The notes under the pieces are model-generated. The model did not search any database. It was not told the origin of the DNA and saw only the letters and a list, made by a program, of their open reading frames with translations. Below, piece after piece: positions 1-9,570 of a DNA stretch of 64,000 bases. Position numbers and translations under genes: made by a program. Every line of letters starts with the position of its first letter. Within the stretch, counting starts at the first letter, position 1. Source of the stretch: Mortierella alpina (Eukaryota > Mortierellomycota > Mortierellomycetes > Mortierellales > Mortierellaceae); the NCBI GenBank assembly GCA_029449245.1, contig JANATF010000019.1, positions 1 to 64,000 of the forward strand. The letters are read 5' to 3'.

Positions 1-290
1 AAAAACCCTAAAAAACCCTAAAAAACCCTAAAAAACCCTAAAAAAACCCTAAAAAACCCTAAAAAACCCTAAAAAACCCTAAAAAAACCCTAAAAAACCC
101 TAAAAAACCCTAAAAAACCCTAAAAAACCCTAAAAAACCCTAAAAAACCCTAAAAAACCCTAAAAAACCCTAAAAAACCCTAAAAAAACCCTAAAAAACC
201 CTAAAAAACCCTAAAAAACCCTAAAAAACCCTAAAAAAACCCTAAAAAACCCTAAAAAACCCTAAAAAACCCTAAAAAACCCTAAAAAAC
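1..290. repeat. Telomere array, C-strand, unit CCCTAAAAAA
   Basis: The window begins with about 29 uninterrupted head-to-tail copies of CCCTAAAAAA (G-strand TTTTTTAGGG). Four units carry seven A instead of six; the rest are exact 10-mers. The array decays at about 291 into CCTTGAATAAACCTTAAAA. A C-rich strand reading 5' to 3' at the left end of a sequence is the orientation expected of a chromosome terminus. Most fungi use TTAGGG, so the long T run is unusual. Confidence 0.93.
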
Positions 291-489
291 CTTGAATAAA
301 CCTTAAAATGGGCTCTCAATTCACAAGTTAACGTCATTTGAAATGAGACTCTCGATTGAGGGGTGATCGTCAAATGAATTCTGCGATCAATTGAAATTTC
401 AACATAAAATGAGAGTTGTTTATTCGATTGATATGAATTTGACAATTCACATAACAAATTTAATAAGCCTGAAGCAGTTCTTACAATAA

Positions 490-870
490 TTGCGAAAGTG
501 CGGAAGTGTGAAAGTCTTTGGAACCGAGCATTTTGAGCTTCGAGGGGTGTTGGGTAACTGTTGCGCAACTTCAATTGCTTTCAAATAAGAAATCGAGAAA
601 GTGTGAGATTTTCGAAGTGTGAAAATCATAGCAATTGTGAATTTTGAGTTTCGATGGGTGTTAGGAAACTGTCGCGCACCTTCAATTGCTCCCAAATATG
701 AAATCTCGAAGTGTGAAATTTTTGAGAAGTGTGAAAATCTCAGCAGCCGAATATTTAGGGCTTCGAGGGGTGTTGGGGTACTGTTGCACACCTTCAATTG
801 CTCTCAAAAATGAAATCGAGGAAGTGTGAAATTTGAATGAGGTGTGAATTTCTAAAGACAAGTAAGATTC
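490..870. repeat. Subtelomeric tandem repeat, about 111-bp unit
   Basis: Three diverged copies of an approximately 111-bp unit begin near 541, 652 and 764, each opening with CGAGGGGTGTT or CGATGGGTGTT. Each copy carries a conserved block resembling CTGTTGCGCACCTTCAATTGCT, followed by AAATGAAATC and GAAGTGTGAAA. A partial copy precedes 541. The array lies about 200 bp inside the telomere, as expected for a subtelomeric satellite. No coding function is evident. Confidence 0.75.
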
Positions 871-2030
871 AGAGTTACCACTACTGGGTCAAGTAATTGG
901 ATTACCTCAATTGCTCAAATATATGAGAATACTGAAATAGTGTTCCTGACGGCTTGGGAGAAGGATTGGAGACGGACTATTGGAGTACGCTTACCGTGTG
1001 GATGATTACCTTAATGTTGCGTTCATTTTGCAAAAAGTTGTCAATTACAGAGGGCGTTTAATTACTAAGGGTTGGATATTAGAGAGGGAATCCATTACAG
1101 AGGTTTTCGAATTACAGGGGTATTCGAAACAAAGAAGATTTCATTTTAGAGAGGTCTTGCACTTAGGGAGTGGGTTTGCACTTAGAGAGGGACCTTGCAC
1201 TTACAGAAAGGTTGAGCAAAAGTGCTGTCAGCTCGTTGAGGTTGCTTCTGCTGTTCAAGAACTGTTTGGCTCGCTTAAGAGGATGGTTTTTTTTGTGGAG
1301 GAAGTATATGTAGTACACCCGGTTAGGCGAATATAGATTGAAAATGCTGCGGGAAGCTTACAATCGTTTTAGAAGAGTGCGAAGAGTAAACAAGTTCATG
1401 AAAGTGGACGACCTGCTGGACAGTGCAAAGTGTAAGTTGTCGGAGGACTTTCACCGAGGAGCTGTCGCAGACGAGACATACCTTACAGGGGGACACGCAG
1501 GAGAGAGGAAAGCTGTGGAGAGGAAAGCTAGTGATGTAAATGGTGAGGACGTTGAAGGTTGGAACGTGAAGGTGAAAGGTGGGAAGAGGAAAAGTAAAGG
1601 GAGAAAGAGGGAGAAATGATGTATGTCTCAGAATGCAGGCCGTAATAAACCCCGTAATCCAAGGTCGCATATGCTCTGCATTTTAGCCTTTGCTTACTTT
1701 ATGCTCTTTGTCTTCCGTCCTTCATGCTCCTCTCCTGCCACCCGCCCTTACTCGTCTTTGTTACAGCCAAGGTAAGCCTCATGGTCCCCCCCACAAGAAG
1801 GTAGTACCGCTTGCAGTAGAGGATCTGGGAGGTGTTTGTTTTCCTGGAGTCTGTGTATTTTGGAGTGGACCAGCAGAGTTGACAGAGATTTTCTTTTGAC
1901 TCGTGTTGCGTGCTTCCCTAGTCTTACCAGCAGCATGGAGCAGGAAGATGGCATGGCAGTAGCGTTGCTTGCGCACTTGCAAATTCGTGGCAAGCACTGG
2001 ACGAGGTAAAAACCAGGATTGCAACGCTGA
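871..2030. other. Subtelomeric sequence without a resolvable gene
   Basis: From about 1030 to 1220 there are scattered short motifs of the type ATTACAGAGG / TTAGAGAGG / TTGCACTTAGAGAGG, apparently decayed sub-repeats. A purine-rich stretch follows (1490-1620). Splice-like signals occur (for example CAAGGTAAGC near 1770), and a short coding-like string lies at about 1960-2030, but no start, consistent frame or known domain could be joined into a gene. Confidence 0.5.
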
Positions 2031-2206
2031 TTGAGGAATGAAATTTGGAATGAGCTTGACTCATTAACCAACTGCATTGACATTCCTTCTGCTCACGATG
2101 ACGCTTTTCTGCTCTTATGTGTAGCGACAGCATGCACGGGCGTGTCTTTACTTCGCGAGGCAACGTCTTTGGCGGAGTGGCTCGAGAAAAGTGATTTTTT
2201 GCTCTG
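2031..2206 (+). pseudogene. Coding-like exon fragment interrupted by the LTR retrotransposon
   Basis: An open frame rich in Leu/Ala/Glu (segments such as SLAEWLEKSDFLLC) runs without stops into the left LTR at 2206. If the element is removed and the CTCTG target duplication collapsed, the frame stays open from 9036 (TGC ACA AGC...) to a GTAAGC donor-like site at 9102. The retrotransposon therefore appears to have landed in an exon or former exon. No start codon or homologue is recognised. It may belong with other coding-like pieces downstream (10096-11000), but a continuous gene could not be rebuilt. Confidence 0.4.
2202..2206. other. Target-site duplication, left copy (CTCTG)
   Basis: CTCTG immediately precedes the left LTR and is repeated exactly at 9031-9035 after the right LTR, giving the 5-bp duplication typical of Ty3/gypsy integration. 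Confidence 0.95.
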
Positions 2207-2690
2207 TGTGCAATATTCACCAGAGTCCAGTAGTAAGTACATAGAGATACGAACGCGTCTACTATCGTAGACTCCTTAACAAAGACCAACGAGTCCAATC
2301 AAAACAGTGAAAGTGCTTGCCTAGAAGATACAAAATGTCATATCTAGAAGCTTGGCTCCAGGTACCAATCATGGACCTTCGCCAGCACGAACTACATGAA
2401 CCAGAAAGATGTTCCTGGTCCGGATCAGTCATCCGGTACCCATGCTATGTAGTATTGGCGTAACGTCTAATGAATTAGGATCATGGCCAATCATTCAGAA
2501 GCTAGGACACGCGCCAGGCTATAGCCTTCCGCTATCCATCTCTTGGCAATGACTCCTTCACCTATCTATTTACCCAACATTACATCTCTGTAGTAACAAT
2601 AAACATGTATAAATACCGGTGTGTGGTCAGTGTGGACCGACATCTTTTTCTCACTTACTTTCCTACCATAAAACTTGCCTACACGTTTCA
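2207..2690 (+). repeat. 5' LTR
   Basis: This is a 484-bp repeat identical by eye to 8547-9030, with TG...CA ends. A TATA-like element TATAAATA at 2608-2615 probably drives element transcription. The U5 end is followed directly by TTTTTTTTAAGTGAAG rather than by the TGG of a usual tRNA primer-binding site. Confidence 0.96.
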
Positions 2691-2784
2691 TTTTTTTTAA
2701 GTGAAGTGCCAACACACCCCACACACCACATATCAAAACCTTAAAACCTAAAAAAAAAACCTTAAAACAAAACTCCACGTCACT
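2691..2784 (+). other. Retrotransposon leader without an evident tRNA primer site
   Basis: The 94 bp between the left LTR and the gag start open with TTTTTTTTAAGTGAAGTGCC and contain an A-rich block (2735-2768: CCTTAAAA, CCTAAAAAAAAAA, CCTTAAAA) resembling degenerate telomere repeat. No TGG-initiated tRNA complement is visible. TAAGTGA (2698-2704) is complementary to TCACTTA inside the LTR (2651-2657), weakly suggesting priming by the element's own transcript. Confidence 0.45.
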
Positions 2785-5700
2785 ATGCCCAAGATGATCA
2801 AGAAAACCGCTCGTCAGACTCGTGGAGAGAAAATTGCCGCCGCGGCCAAGCTCGCTGCCGCCCATCGTATCGAAGCCGCCGAAACCAAGCCCGACGATTC
2901 CCCTCGTCTGGATGAAGATCCTGAAATAGAGGCTGCTGGCAACTCCTCTACGGAGTCGACTCCGAATCCAGAAACAGCCGCTGTCGCTACACCAGCCGTC
3001 GCTACACCAGCCATCACTACACCAGCGTTCGCTACACCAGCCATCGCTACACCAGCCGACACCACTCAAGCCGTCATGATCCCAGCCGTCACTCCGCCTC
3101 TCATGCCGACTGCCGGGCTGCCAGGAGCAACTGCTCTGCGTGATGAAGATGTAACGATGTCGGAATGGAGTTATGAGGGTGAAAACTCTTCGGATACTGA
3201 ATCTGAGATGGACCGTGAAGACGAAAAAGAGGCTATGATGATTGCAAGAGCCGCCGAACTGTACGTGGGTAATAAACCAATCATTAATGCTGAAGAACAG
3301 CATGCTGCGGTTGCCAAGCAAGGTACCAATCAGGATCTCCTGGATGGCATGTACAACCGCAGGGATCGATTGATCCAACGTATGGTGACAATCATGCGCT
3401 TGAATGAGAACGCTGGAAAAGAGGCGCAAGAAATCAACCTGAAGACGTACGACGAAGCCGAACGTATGTTGGAAGAATTGGAGGCGAACATCAAACGATG
3501 TGAGAAAGCCTTCAAGCTGTTCGATGACCTCGCCAAAAGAAGACTGGCGCTCGCCGCCTCACCCAAAGAGGTAACCACTCCAACCGTGGAGGCCACCGCT
3601 CCGTGTACGGAGGTCGTGGTTAATACAGTGAATGGTAATGACCAGCGCAGGGATAATGCTTCTATGCATCATCAATTGAAAGTTAACGATGATATGCCCC
3701 GTTTCTACAAAAACACAGATCCTCGTCAGTTCCTGGACCAGTTGAAGCATATGGTATTGCCCTTTGTCGGTAAGGAACTGTTCCACGCAAACTGCGATCG
3801 GTACCTCAGTTATTTGGTCATTAATGAATACCATCAACAGTGCCTGGAATTTGAGTTTAACAAGAGGAGAGAAGAGGGGAAGACTCTTACTTGGGAAGAA
3901 TGCGAAGTTGTATTTCTAAAGATTGCGTTAAGTGAACAAGAGCGTGTGGAACAGATCAAGAAGTTACTTGAGACTGGTCGTGAAGAGCATGAATCCTACA
4001 GGCAATTCGCCATGAGGATTGCTCGTGACATGAGGCTTTATGGGATCAAAGATGACAATGAAATGGTATTGTCTTTGTTGAGTGCAACGGTGAATCCTGA
4101 CACTTTCAACATGATGGTTACTCGCCTGCAGGTTTTAAATCAAAGTGCAGAGATGAGGTTTACCTCTATTGATGACTTTACTAAAATTATGAGCAATCTG
4201 CTTGGACCCTTAGCCGCCACCGCAAAGAAGGCTTATGCAACCGCTGTTAAAGATAACAGAAGGAACACCGGTCCCTATCGTCTTCAGAAGAAGATGAATG
4301 CTGCACCGTTCGCTCCGCAAGTCAGAGCTCAAGAGCAGCAGGTGAAGAGAATGCCTTTCCCCTTTCATTGTGCATCATGTGGCCCCAATAAGAGCCATAA
4401 CACTGCCAATTGCATCGGGAATTGCTCCTACTGTGGCAAGAAAGGCCATGCCTGGAATGATTGCCGATTCCGCAAACATGCAGGATCAGGTGATGGTAAC
4501 TCAGGCACTCAAATGAATAGAGGAAACGGCAATTTTGCCGGCAATGCTCCTTCTATGACAAACAATAACACATTCCGTCCTCACAATGGTAATGTCAAAG
4601 TGTGTGCCGTTTCTATTTCCAATAATGGACGCAATATTCGTACAGATGCTGATAAAAACATTCTACTCTCTAACCAGGTCCTGCACGAAGCTTCCAAAAG
4701 AAGCAATGAGCCAGTCAATGAACAAGTCAAGGATCGTGAGAATATAAGTAGTGAAATCAATATATGCAATAGCAATAATAAATCAGAAAAAATCAGTGCA
4801 AATATCGTATCAAAAAATAATAGAAAGGAAGAGGAGTTGGATGTGAAAGTCCCAAAGAGGACTACGAGATTGAGTAAGCGATTTCGTAAAAGAAAAAGAG
4901 CTCAAGCCCTCATCCATCTTGTGGATAAGAAAGGTCCGCTGAGTTTGACAGAAGCAACAAGAGTCAATAGGCATCTTGATCCGCCCCATTGTGAACCGAC
5001 ACTCGTACCAAAGGACATGCGTATGACTCCATCTACAGCTCCTAAAGTGTCGAGCATGTATATCGATGACTACTCAGATATCGATCTTGTTCAGATGATG
5101 ATAAAAGAACAACAACAAAAGTTTGATGAGGACTTTGGAAAAGAACCATCGCACAAAGACGTCAAAGTGTCCTCTTTAACCACACTGAACGATGGTGAGG
5201 TTGAGATTGCTAAATTGCAAGCGTCGATGGAAAATGCTGAGAAACGAATCGTTGTCTCCATCATGTTGGACGATGAAAAATATGATGCCTTGTTAGACAC
5301 AGGAGCAACTGATAGCTGTATCAGGAAAGATATTGTTCTCAAACATGGGAAGCAAATCATTCCTGTAGAAGGATTCATCACCTTGGCTGATGAAAGTACT
5401 GTGCCTCGAATCGGTCGTACAGAGAGTGTTGAACTGCACTATGGTTCTCATTCTGTATCTGCGTCGCTTGAAGTAATTGACCAGTGCAACTCTTTCATCA
5501 TAGGCATGGATCTTTTCCATCAGCTTGGCTTTAGTATATCCGGTTTAAATAATCCTGGCGAAGACGCTAATCAATTACCAGAACCAGAAGAAGATAAAAA
5601 ACCTTCACTCATTCCTGGGCAACTGCCACAAGAGGAACTAACACAAGAGTTCATCAAGGCTAAAGAGGGATTTATGGAACATATTGTAGCCAAATTGAAG

Positions 5701-8472
5701 GCAAACGCAGCAATACCCAAAAACAGCTATTGCGATATACCAGAAATGAAAGTATACCTTCCAGTACCAGAAGGCACAGTGTTGTTTCGAAGACCTCGGC
5801 CATTTGCAGAAAAACTAAAAAGTGTCTTTGATGATGCAATAGACAGATGGCTGAACGATGATGTTATCACGCTTGCCCCTGTCGGAAATGTTCATAATAA
5901 CACACTCACCCTAGCTGCCAAGAAAGATGCGCAGGGAAGTAAAACACTGTGGCGAGTCTGTCTTGACCCAAGGCCTTTGAATAGGTTCTTGCCCGATGAT
6001 AATTATCCTCTACCGTTGATCTCCGATCTAATCGGAAAACTTTCAGGGAACTCGATCTACTCAACGATTGATCTATCCCAAGCATATCATCGGCTACCGG
6101 TACATCAAGATGACCAACCGCTTACAGCATTCATGCATAAAGGAACGCAATATATGTTCAAGAAAGCACCATTTGGGCTAAAGCCCTTATCAAGTCTCTT
6201 CCAACGAGGAATGTCAAGGATCCTCGGTGATCTGCCGTTTGTGCTCAACTTTATTGATGACATTGTGATCTTCTCAAAAAATCGTGAAGAACACGCTGAG
6301 CATGTACGTACTGTTATTGAAAGACTCACTGAAGCCAAACTCATAATCAATGAGAAGAAATGTAACTTCTACAGTACCCAGATCGCGTTGCTAGGATTTG
6401 TAGTTGGCTTGCACGGCAAAAGTGTCGATCCCGTTAAATTCGCCAACATTGACGAGTGGGATGAGCCAACAACGGCAAAGCAAGTTCAATCCTATCTAGG
6501 CACGTTCAACTTTTTCAGAGAATACATCCCGATGTTCAGTACGGTTGCGGCGCCGTTAGATGCACTTCGCAGTCGAACCGAACCATTCACGTTGAACAAA
6601 GAGCAAAAAGAAGCTTTCGAGACTTTGAAAAGACTCCTTACAAATGCGCCTATTCTATCCTTTGCTGATTTTGAGTTGCCGTTTTATGTGGCAACGGATG
6701 CTTCAGATGTCGGCATTGGTGCTGTCTTGTATCAATTACCTAAGGGCAAAGCTTTTCCGAAAGACATACGATACGTATCTTTTATGGCCAGATCTCTTCA
6801 AGACAGAGAACGCAAGTACAGTGCAACGAAAAAAGAGTTGCTCGGAATAGTGTTTGCTTTAAATAAGTTCCATTACTACTTATGGGGTAACCATTTCGAC
6901 CTGTACACTGATCATCGTGCATTGATGTTCATTCATTCACAGCAGAATTTGAACTCCATGATGACTACATGGCAGGACACTCTCCTGAATTACTCATTCA
7001 CTGTTCATTATCGTCCTGGCATCCTCAATGTGCTGCCAGATGCACTTTCGCGCTTATTTCCTGCGAAAATAAGACACTACTTAGAACCTAAGAAGAAAGA
7101 TCGCAAGATAGCTCTTGCTTATATGCAGGTTCTTCAAAATGAAGAAACTGAGAGGGTTACTGTACCTGAAAAGGAAAGAGCAGAGATCCTATTTAAGTCG
7201 CATGCGATGGGTCATATCGGCACAAATGCCATGGTTGCAGAAATTCATAGACAAGGACAAACTTGGCCTAAATTAGCGGCTGATTGTTTAGAGTTCATTA
7301 AGCGTTGTCGTGAATGCCAGCGTATAAACATTGCGCGTAAAGGATATCATCCGATGAAAGCTGTTCATGCACACCTTCCAGGAGAGCACTTTGCCATTGA
7401 CCTTGCCGGACCATTTAAAACGTCTGAAGATAATAATGTTTATCTGCTCGTCATGGTGGATGTGTGCACTAGATTCGTCTTGCTGGATGCTATACCAAAT
7501 AAGTCGGCTTACACAGTGGCTAAAGCACTATTCAACCGCTTCACACTTATTGGGTTTCCAAAAGTTCTTCAATCTGATAACGGTAAAGAATTTGTCAACG
7601 AAGTTGTCAGGATCATGGTATCCCAAATGTATATCAACCATAGGCTCATTACGCCTTATCATCCACGAGGAAATGGAGTGGCAGAGAATCATGTTAAATC
7701 CTCTTGCAATATGATCCGCAAAATGGTTCAAGACAGAAGTCACCATTGGGATCGGCATGTTCCATTCATTCAATTGTCAATGAATACGAGGACTGTCCAC
7801 TTGCACAACTCATCTCCATTTTCGCTCTTCTTCGCGCGACAAGCTAACGGCTTTAGTAACTATACTAATGATGAGGGACAACCTCTGAGTCAAGAGAAAT
7901 TGCTTGAACGACTAAAATACATGACAGAAGTAGTATTTCCGGCGGTTGCTGAAAAGGCTAAGTCTACGCAAGCAAAAATGATTGCCCGCTTCAATGCAAC
8001 TGTACTTCACAATGAATATCCAGATGGTGCAAAGGTGATGACCCTTGATCCTCTTAAGGGAGACAAGCTGACTCCGCGCTATGAAGGACCGTACACAGTG
8101 GTGCAGAGAACCAGCACTGGTGCATACGTTCTTAAAGACGGCACAGGAGAAATTTTAGGCCGCAATTACGCGCCATCTCAGCTAAAACTTGTGCTTGACG
8201 ACTTCGAAGATACTGAAACATACGAAGTTGAAGCCATTGTGGATCATCGACCTAGCAGAGCGACTCCCCACGCGAGTGAATACTTCGTCAAGTGGAAAGG
8301 ATTCTCCTCTGATAAAAATACCTGGGAACCAGAGGAACATTTCATTGAGCGCCGTTGTATTGCGGAATATTGGGCTGATCACCATGCGAAGCATGCTACC
8401 CCTTCAGCTTTACCAGCCAAGAGGAAAAGGGCTGCTCGCGTCGTGAAGTCGCGCAAACTCTCTAAGAATTAA
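2785..8472 (+). CDS. Gag-Pol polyprotein of a Ty3/gypsy chromovirus
   Basis: A single 1895-codon frame with no frameshift between gag and pol. The N-terminal 120 residues hold a degenerate ATPAVATPAI-type repeat. A gag region is followed by a CCHC zinc knuckle (CSYCGKKGHAWNDC, about 547-560). The aspartic protease has DTGA at 838-841. Reverse transcriptase has FIDD at 1156-1159 in place of the common YxDD. RNase H has ATDASD near residue 1305. Integrase has an HHCC zinc finger (H1473, H1477, C1508, C1511) and the triad D1539, D1598, E1634 with 35 residues between the last two. A chromodomain (about 1813-1870, motif VKWKGF) and a basic tail (KRKRAAR) end the protein. All key residues are present, so it is predicted functional. 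The basic tail may be a nuclear localisation signal (inference). Confidence 0.96.
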   Translation: MPKMIKKTARQTRGEKIAAAAKLAAAHRIEAAETKPDDSPRLDEDPEIEAAGNSSTESTPNPETAAVATPAVATPAITTPAFATPAIATPADTTQAVMIPAVTPPLMPTAGLPGATALRDEDVTMSEWSYEGENSSDTESEMDREDEKEAMMIARAAELYVGNKPIINAEEQHAAVAKQGTNQDLLDGMYNRRDRLIQRMVTIMRLNENAGKEAQEINLKTYDEAERMLEELEANIKRCEKAFKLFDDLAKRRLALAASPKEVTTPTVEATAPCTEVVVNTVNGNDQRRDNASMHHQLKVNDDMPRFYKNTDPRQFLDQLKHMVLPFVGKELFHANCDRYLSYLVINEYHQQCLEFEFNKRREEGKTLTWEECEVVFLKIALSEQERVEQIKKLLETGREEHESYRQFAMRIARDMRLYGIKDDNEMVLSLLSATVNPDTFNMMVTRLQVLNQSAEMRFTSIDDFTKIMSNLLGPLAATAKKAYATAVKDNRRNTGPYRLQKKMNAAPFAPQVRAQEQQVKRMPFPFHCASCGPNKSHNTANCIGNCSYCGKKGHAWNDCRFRKHAGSGDGNSGTQMNRGNGNFAGNAPSMTNNNTFRPHNGNVKVCAVSISNNGRNIRTDADKNILLSNQVLHEASKRSNEPVNEQVKDRENISSEINICNSNNKSEKISANIVSKNNRKEEELDVKVPKRTTRLSKRFRKRKRAQALIHLVDKKGPLSLTEATRVNRHLDPPHCEPTLVPKDMRMTPSTAPKVSSMYIDDYSDIDLVQMMIKEQQQKFDEDFGKEPSHKDVKVSSLTTLNDGEVEIAKLQASMENAEKRIVVSIMLDDEKYDALLDTGATDSCIRKDIVLKHGKQIIPVEGFITLADESTVPRIGRTESVELHYGSHSVSASLEVIDQCNSFIIGMDLFHQLGFSISGLNNPGEDANQLPEPEEDKKPSLIPGQLPQEELTQEFIKAKEGFMEHIVAKLKANAAIPKNSYCDIPEMKVYLPVPEGTVLFRRPRPFAEKLKSVFDDAIDRWLNDDVITLAPVGNVHNNTLTLAAKKDAQGSKTLWRVCLDPRPLNRFLPDDNYPLPLISDLIGKLSGNSIYSTIDLSQAYHRLPVHQDDQPLTAFMHKGTQYMFKKAPFGLKPLSSLFQRGMSRILGDLPFVLNFIDDIVIFSKNREEHAEHVRTVIERLTEAKLIINEKKCNFYSTQIALLGFVVGLHGKSVDPVKFANIDEWDEPTTAKQVQSYLGTFNFFREYIPMFSTVAAPLDALRSRTEPFTLNKEQKEAFETLKRLLTNAPILSFADFELPFYVATDASDVGIGAVLYQLPKGKAFPKDIRYVSFMARSLQDRERKYSATKKELLGIVFALNKFHYYLWGNHFDLYTDHRALMFIHSQQNLNSMMTTWQDTLLNYSFTVHYRPGILNVLPDALSRLFPAKIRHYLEPKKKDRKIALAYMQVLQNEETERVTVPEKERAEILFKSHAMGHIGTNAMVAEIHRQGQTWPKLAADCLEFIKRCRECQRINIARKGYHPMKAVHAHLPGEHFAIDLAGPFKTSEDNNVYLLVMVDVCTRFVLLDAIPNKSAYTVAKALFNRFTLIGFPKVLQSDNGKEFVNEVVRIMVSQMYINHRLITPYHPRGNGVAENHVKSSCNMIRKMVQDRSHHWDRHVPFIQLSMNTRTVHLHNSSPFSLFFARQANGFSNYTNDEGQPLSQEKLLERLKYMTEVVFPAVAEKAKSTQAKMIARFNATVLHNEYPDGAKVMTLDPLKGDKLTPRYEGPYTVVQRTSTGAYVLKDGTGEILGRNYAPSQLKLVLDDFEDTETYEVEAIVDHRPSRATPHASEYFVKWKGFSSDKNTWEPEEHFIERRCIAEYWADHHAKHATPSALPAKRKRAARVVKSRKLSKN

Positions 8473-8531
8473 TCTCAAACGACTCTGTTTCATATGCCGT
8501 ATCATACCCTGGAACTCGTGCCTTGTTCTCC

Positions 8532-8545
8532 AAGGGGAGGGGAAG
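8532..8545 (+). other. Polypurine tract (plus-strand primer)
   Basis: AAGGGGAGGGGAAG lies one base upstream of the right LTR, the expected position for the plus-strand priming tract of an LTR element. Confidence 0.85.
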
Positions 8546-8546
8546 C

Positions 8547-9030
8547 TGTGCAATATTCACCAGAGTCCAGTAGTAAGTACATAGAGATACGAACGCGTCT
8601 ACTATCGTAGACTCCTTAACAAAGACCAACGAGTCCAATCAAAACAGTGAAAGTGCTTGCCTAGAAGATACAAAATGTCATATCTAGAAGCTTGGCTCCA
8701 GGTACCAATCATGGACCTTCGCCAGCACGAACTACATGAACCAGAAAGATGTTCCTGGTCCGGATCAGTCATCCGGTACCCATGCTATGTAGTATTGGCG
8801 TAACGTCTAATGAATTAGGATCATGGCCAATCATTCAGAAGCTAGGACACGCGCCAGGCTATAGCCTTCCGCTATCCATCTCTTGGCAATGACTCCTTCA
8901 CCTATCTATTTACCCAACATTACATCTCTGTAGTAACAATAAACATGTATAAATACCGGTGTGTGGTCAGTGTGGACCGACATCTTTTTCTCACTTACTT
9001 TCCTACCATAAAACTTGCCTACACGTTTCA
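8547..9030 (+). repeat. 3' LTR
   Basis: This is the second copy of the 484-bp LTR and ends ACACGTTTCA just before the CTCTG target duplication. It carries the same TATAAATA at 8948-8955, so it could promote transcription outward into the flanking subtelomere. Confidence 0.96.
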
Positions 9031-9035
9031 CTCTG

Positions 9036-9262
9036 CACAAGCTTTTCTTTTCTTTCCTCCTCTCTTCGCTACTCGTTCACCTCTTTTCAGCAGCACGCAA
9101 GGTAAGCTTCGTATCTTTGGATACCCTTCTCAAGCACTACTCATCAAAAGTCATGCAACTGCAGTTCCACAAACTCTGTTTTCTTGAAATGAGGAATGAG
9201 CCAGCTCAATTGACAAGCTTTTTTTTTTTGCCTTTTTCTTATTACCTCAGTGTCGCTAGCAA
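9036..9262. other. Right flank of the retrotransposon
   Basis: This continues the coding-like frame interrupted at 2206 as far as a GTAAGC donor-like site at 9102. Beyond that there is T-rich sequence with a T9 run near 9222 and no supported gene. Confidence 0.4.
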
Positions 9263-9530
9263 AATGGAAGACAAGGCAGCGGGCAACCTCTCGCTATAAC
9301 AAACCGAGGGCAAGGCAGCGGGTCCGCTTCCCCGCTGGCTAAACATGGAAGGCAACCAAGGCAGCGGGCACCTTCTCGCTATAACAAACCGAGGGCAAGG
9401 CAGCGGGTCCGCTTCCCCGCTGGCTAAACATGGAAGGCAACCAAGGCAGCGGGCACCTTCTCGCTATACCAAACCGAGGGCAAGGCAGCGGGTTCACTTC
9501 CCCGCTGGCTAAATATGGAAGGCAAGGTAG
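9263..9530. repeat. 85-bp tandem array with a nested sub-repeat
   Basis: Three near-identical copies spaced exactly 85 bp apart, with GGCAGCGGGCA at 9275, 9360 and 9445. Each copy carries two GGCAAGGCAGCGGG-like cores and the phrase CCGCTTCCCCGCTGGCTAAA. GCGGG and CCCGC segments give hairpin potential. Divergence increases in the last copy. Confidence 0.85.
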
Positions 9531-9570
9531 CAGGATTATCACTTCTTCGCTCTATAAAGGCAAAGTGAAA

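Larger units (their letters stand above)
2207..9030 (+). mobile_element. Complete Ty3/gypsy LTR retrotransposon (chromovirus)
   Basis: The element is 6824 bp and bounded by two direct repeats of 484 bp. Both begin TGTG and end TTTCA, and no difference between them was seen. It is flanked by a perfect 5-bp target-site duplication, CTCTG at 2202-2206 and 9031-9035. Between the LTRs lie one gag-pol reading frame (2785-8472) and a polypurine tract abutting the right LTR. Domain order gag, protease, RT, RNase H, integrase, chromodomain is that of chromoviruses. Intact frame, matching LTRs and TSD indicate a very recent insertion that could still be active. Chromodomain-bearing elements of this group are known to prefer heterochromatin, consistent with the subtelomeric site. 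Confidence 0.97.

Noticed and set aside
2566-3429. 287-codon minus-strand frame
   Set aside because: Antisense to gag; its Asp/Gly/Trp/Cys repeats mirror the ATPA codon repeats.
9263-9530. CRISPR-like array
   Set aside because: Copies are contiguous 85-bp tandem repeats without unique spacers, in a eukaryotic subtelomere.
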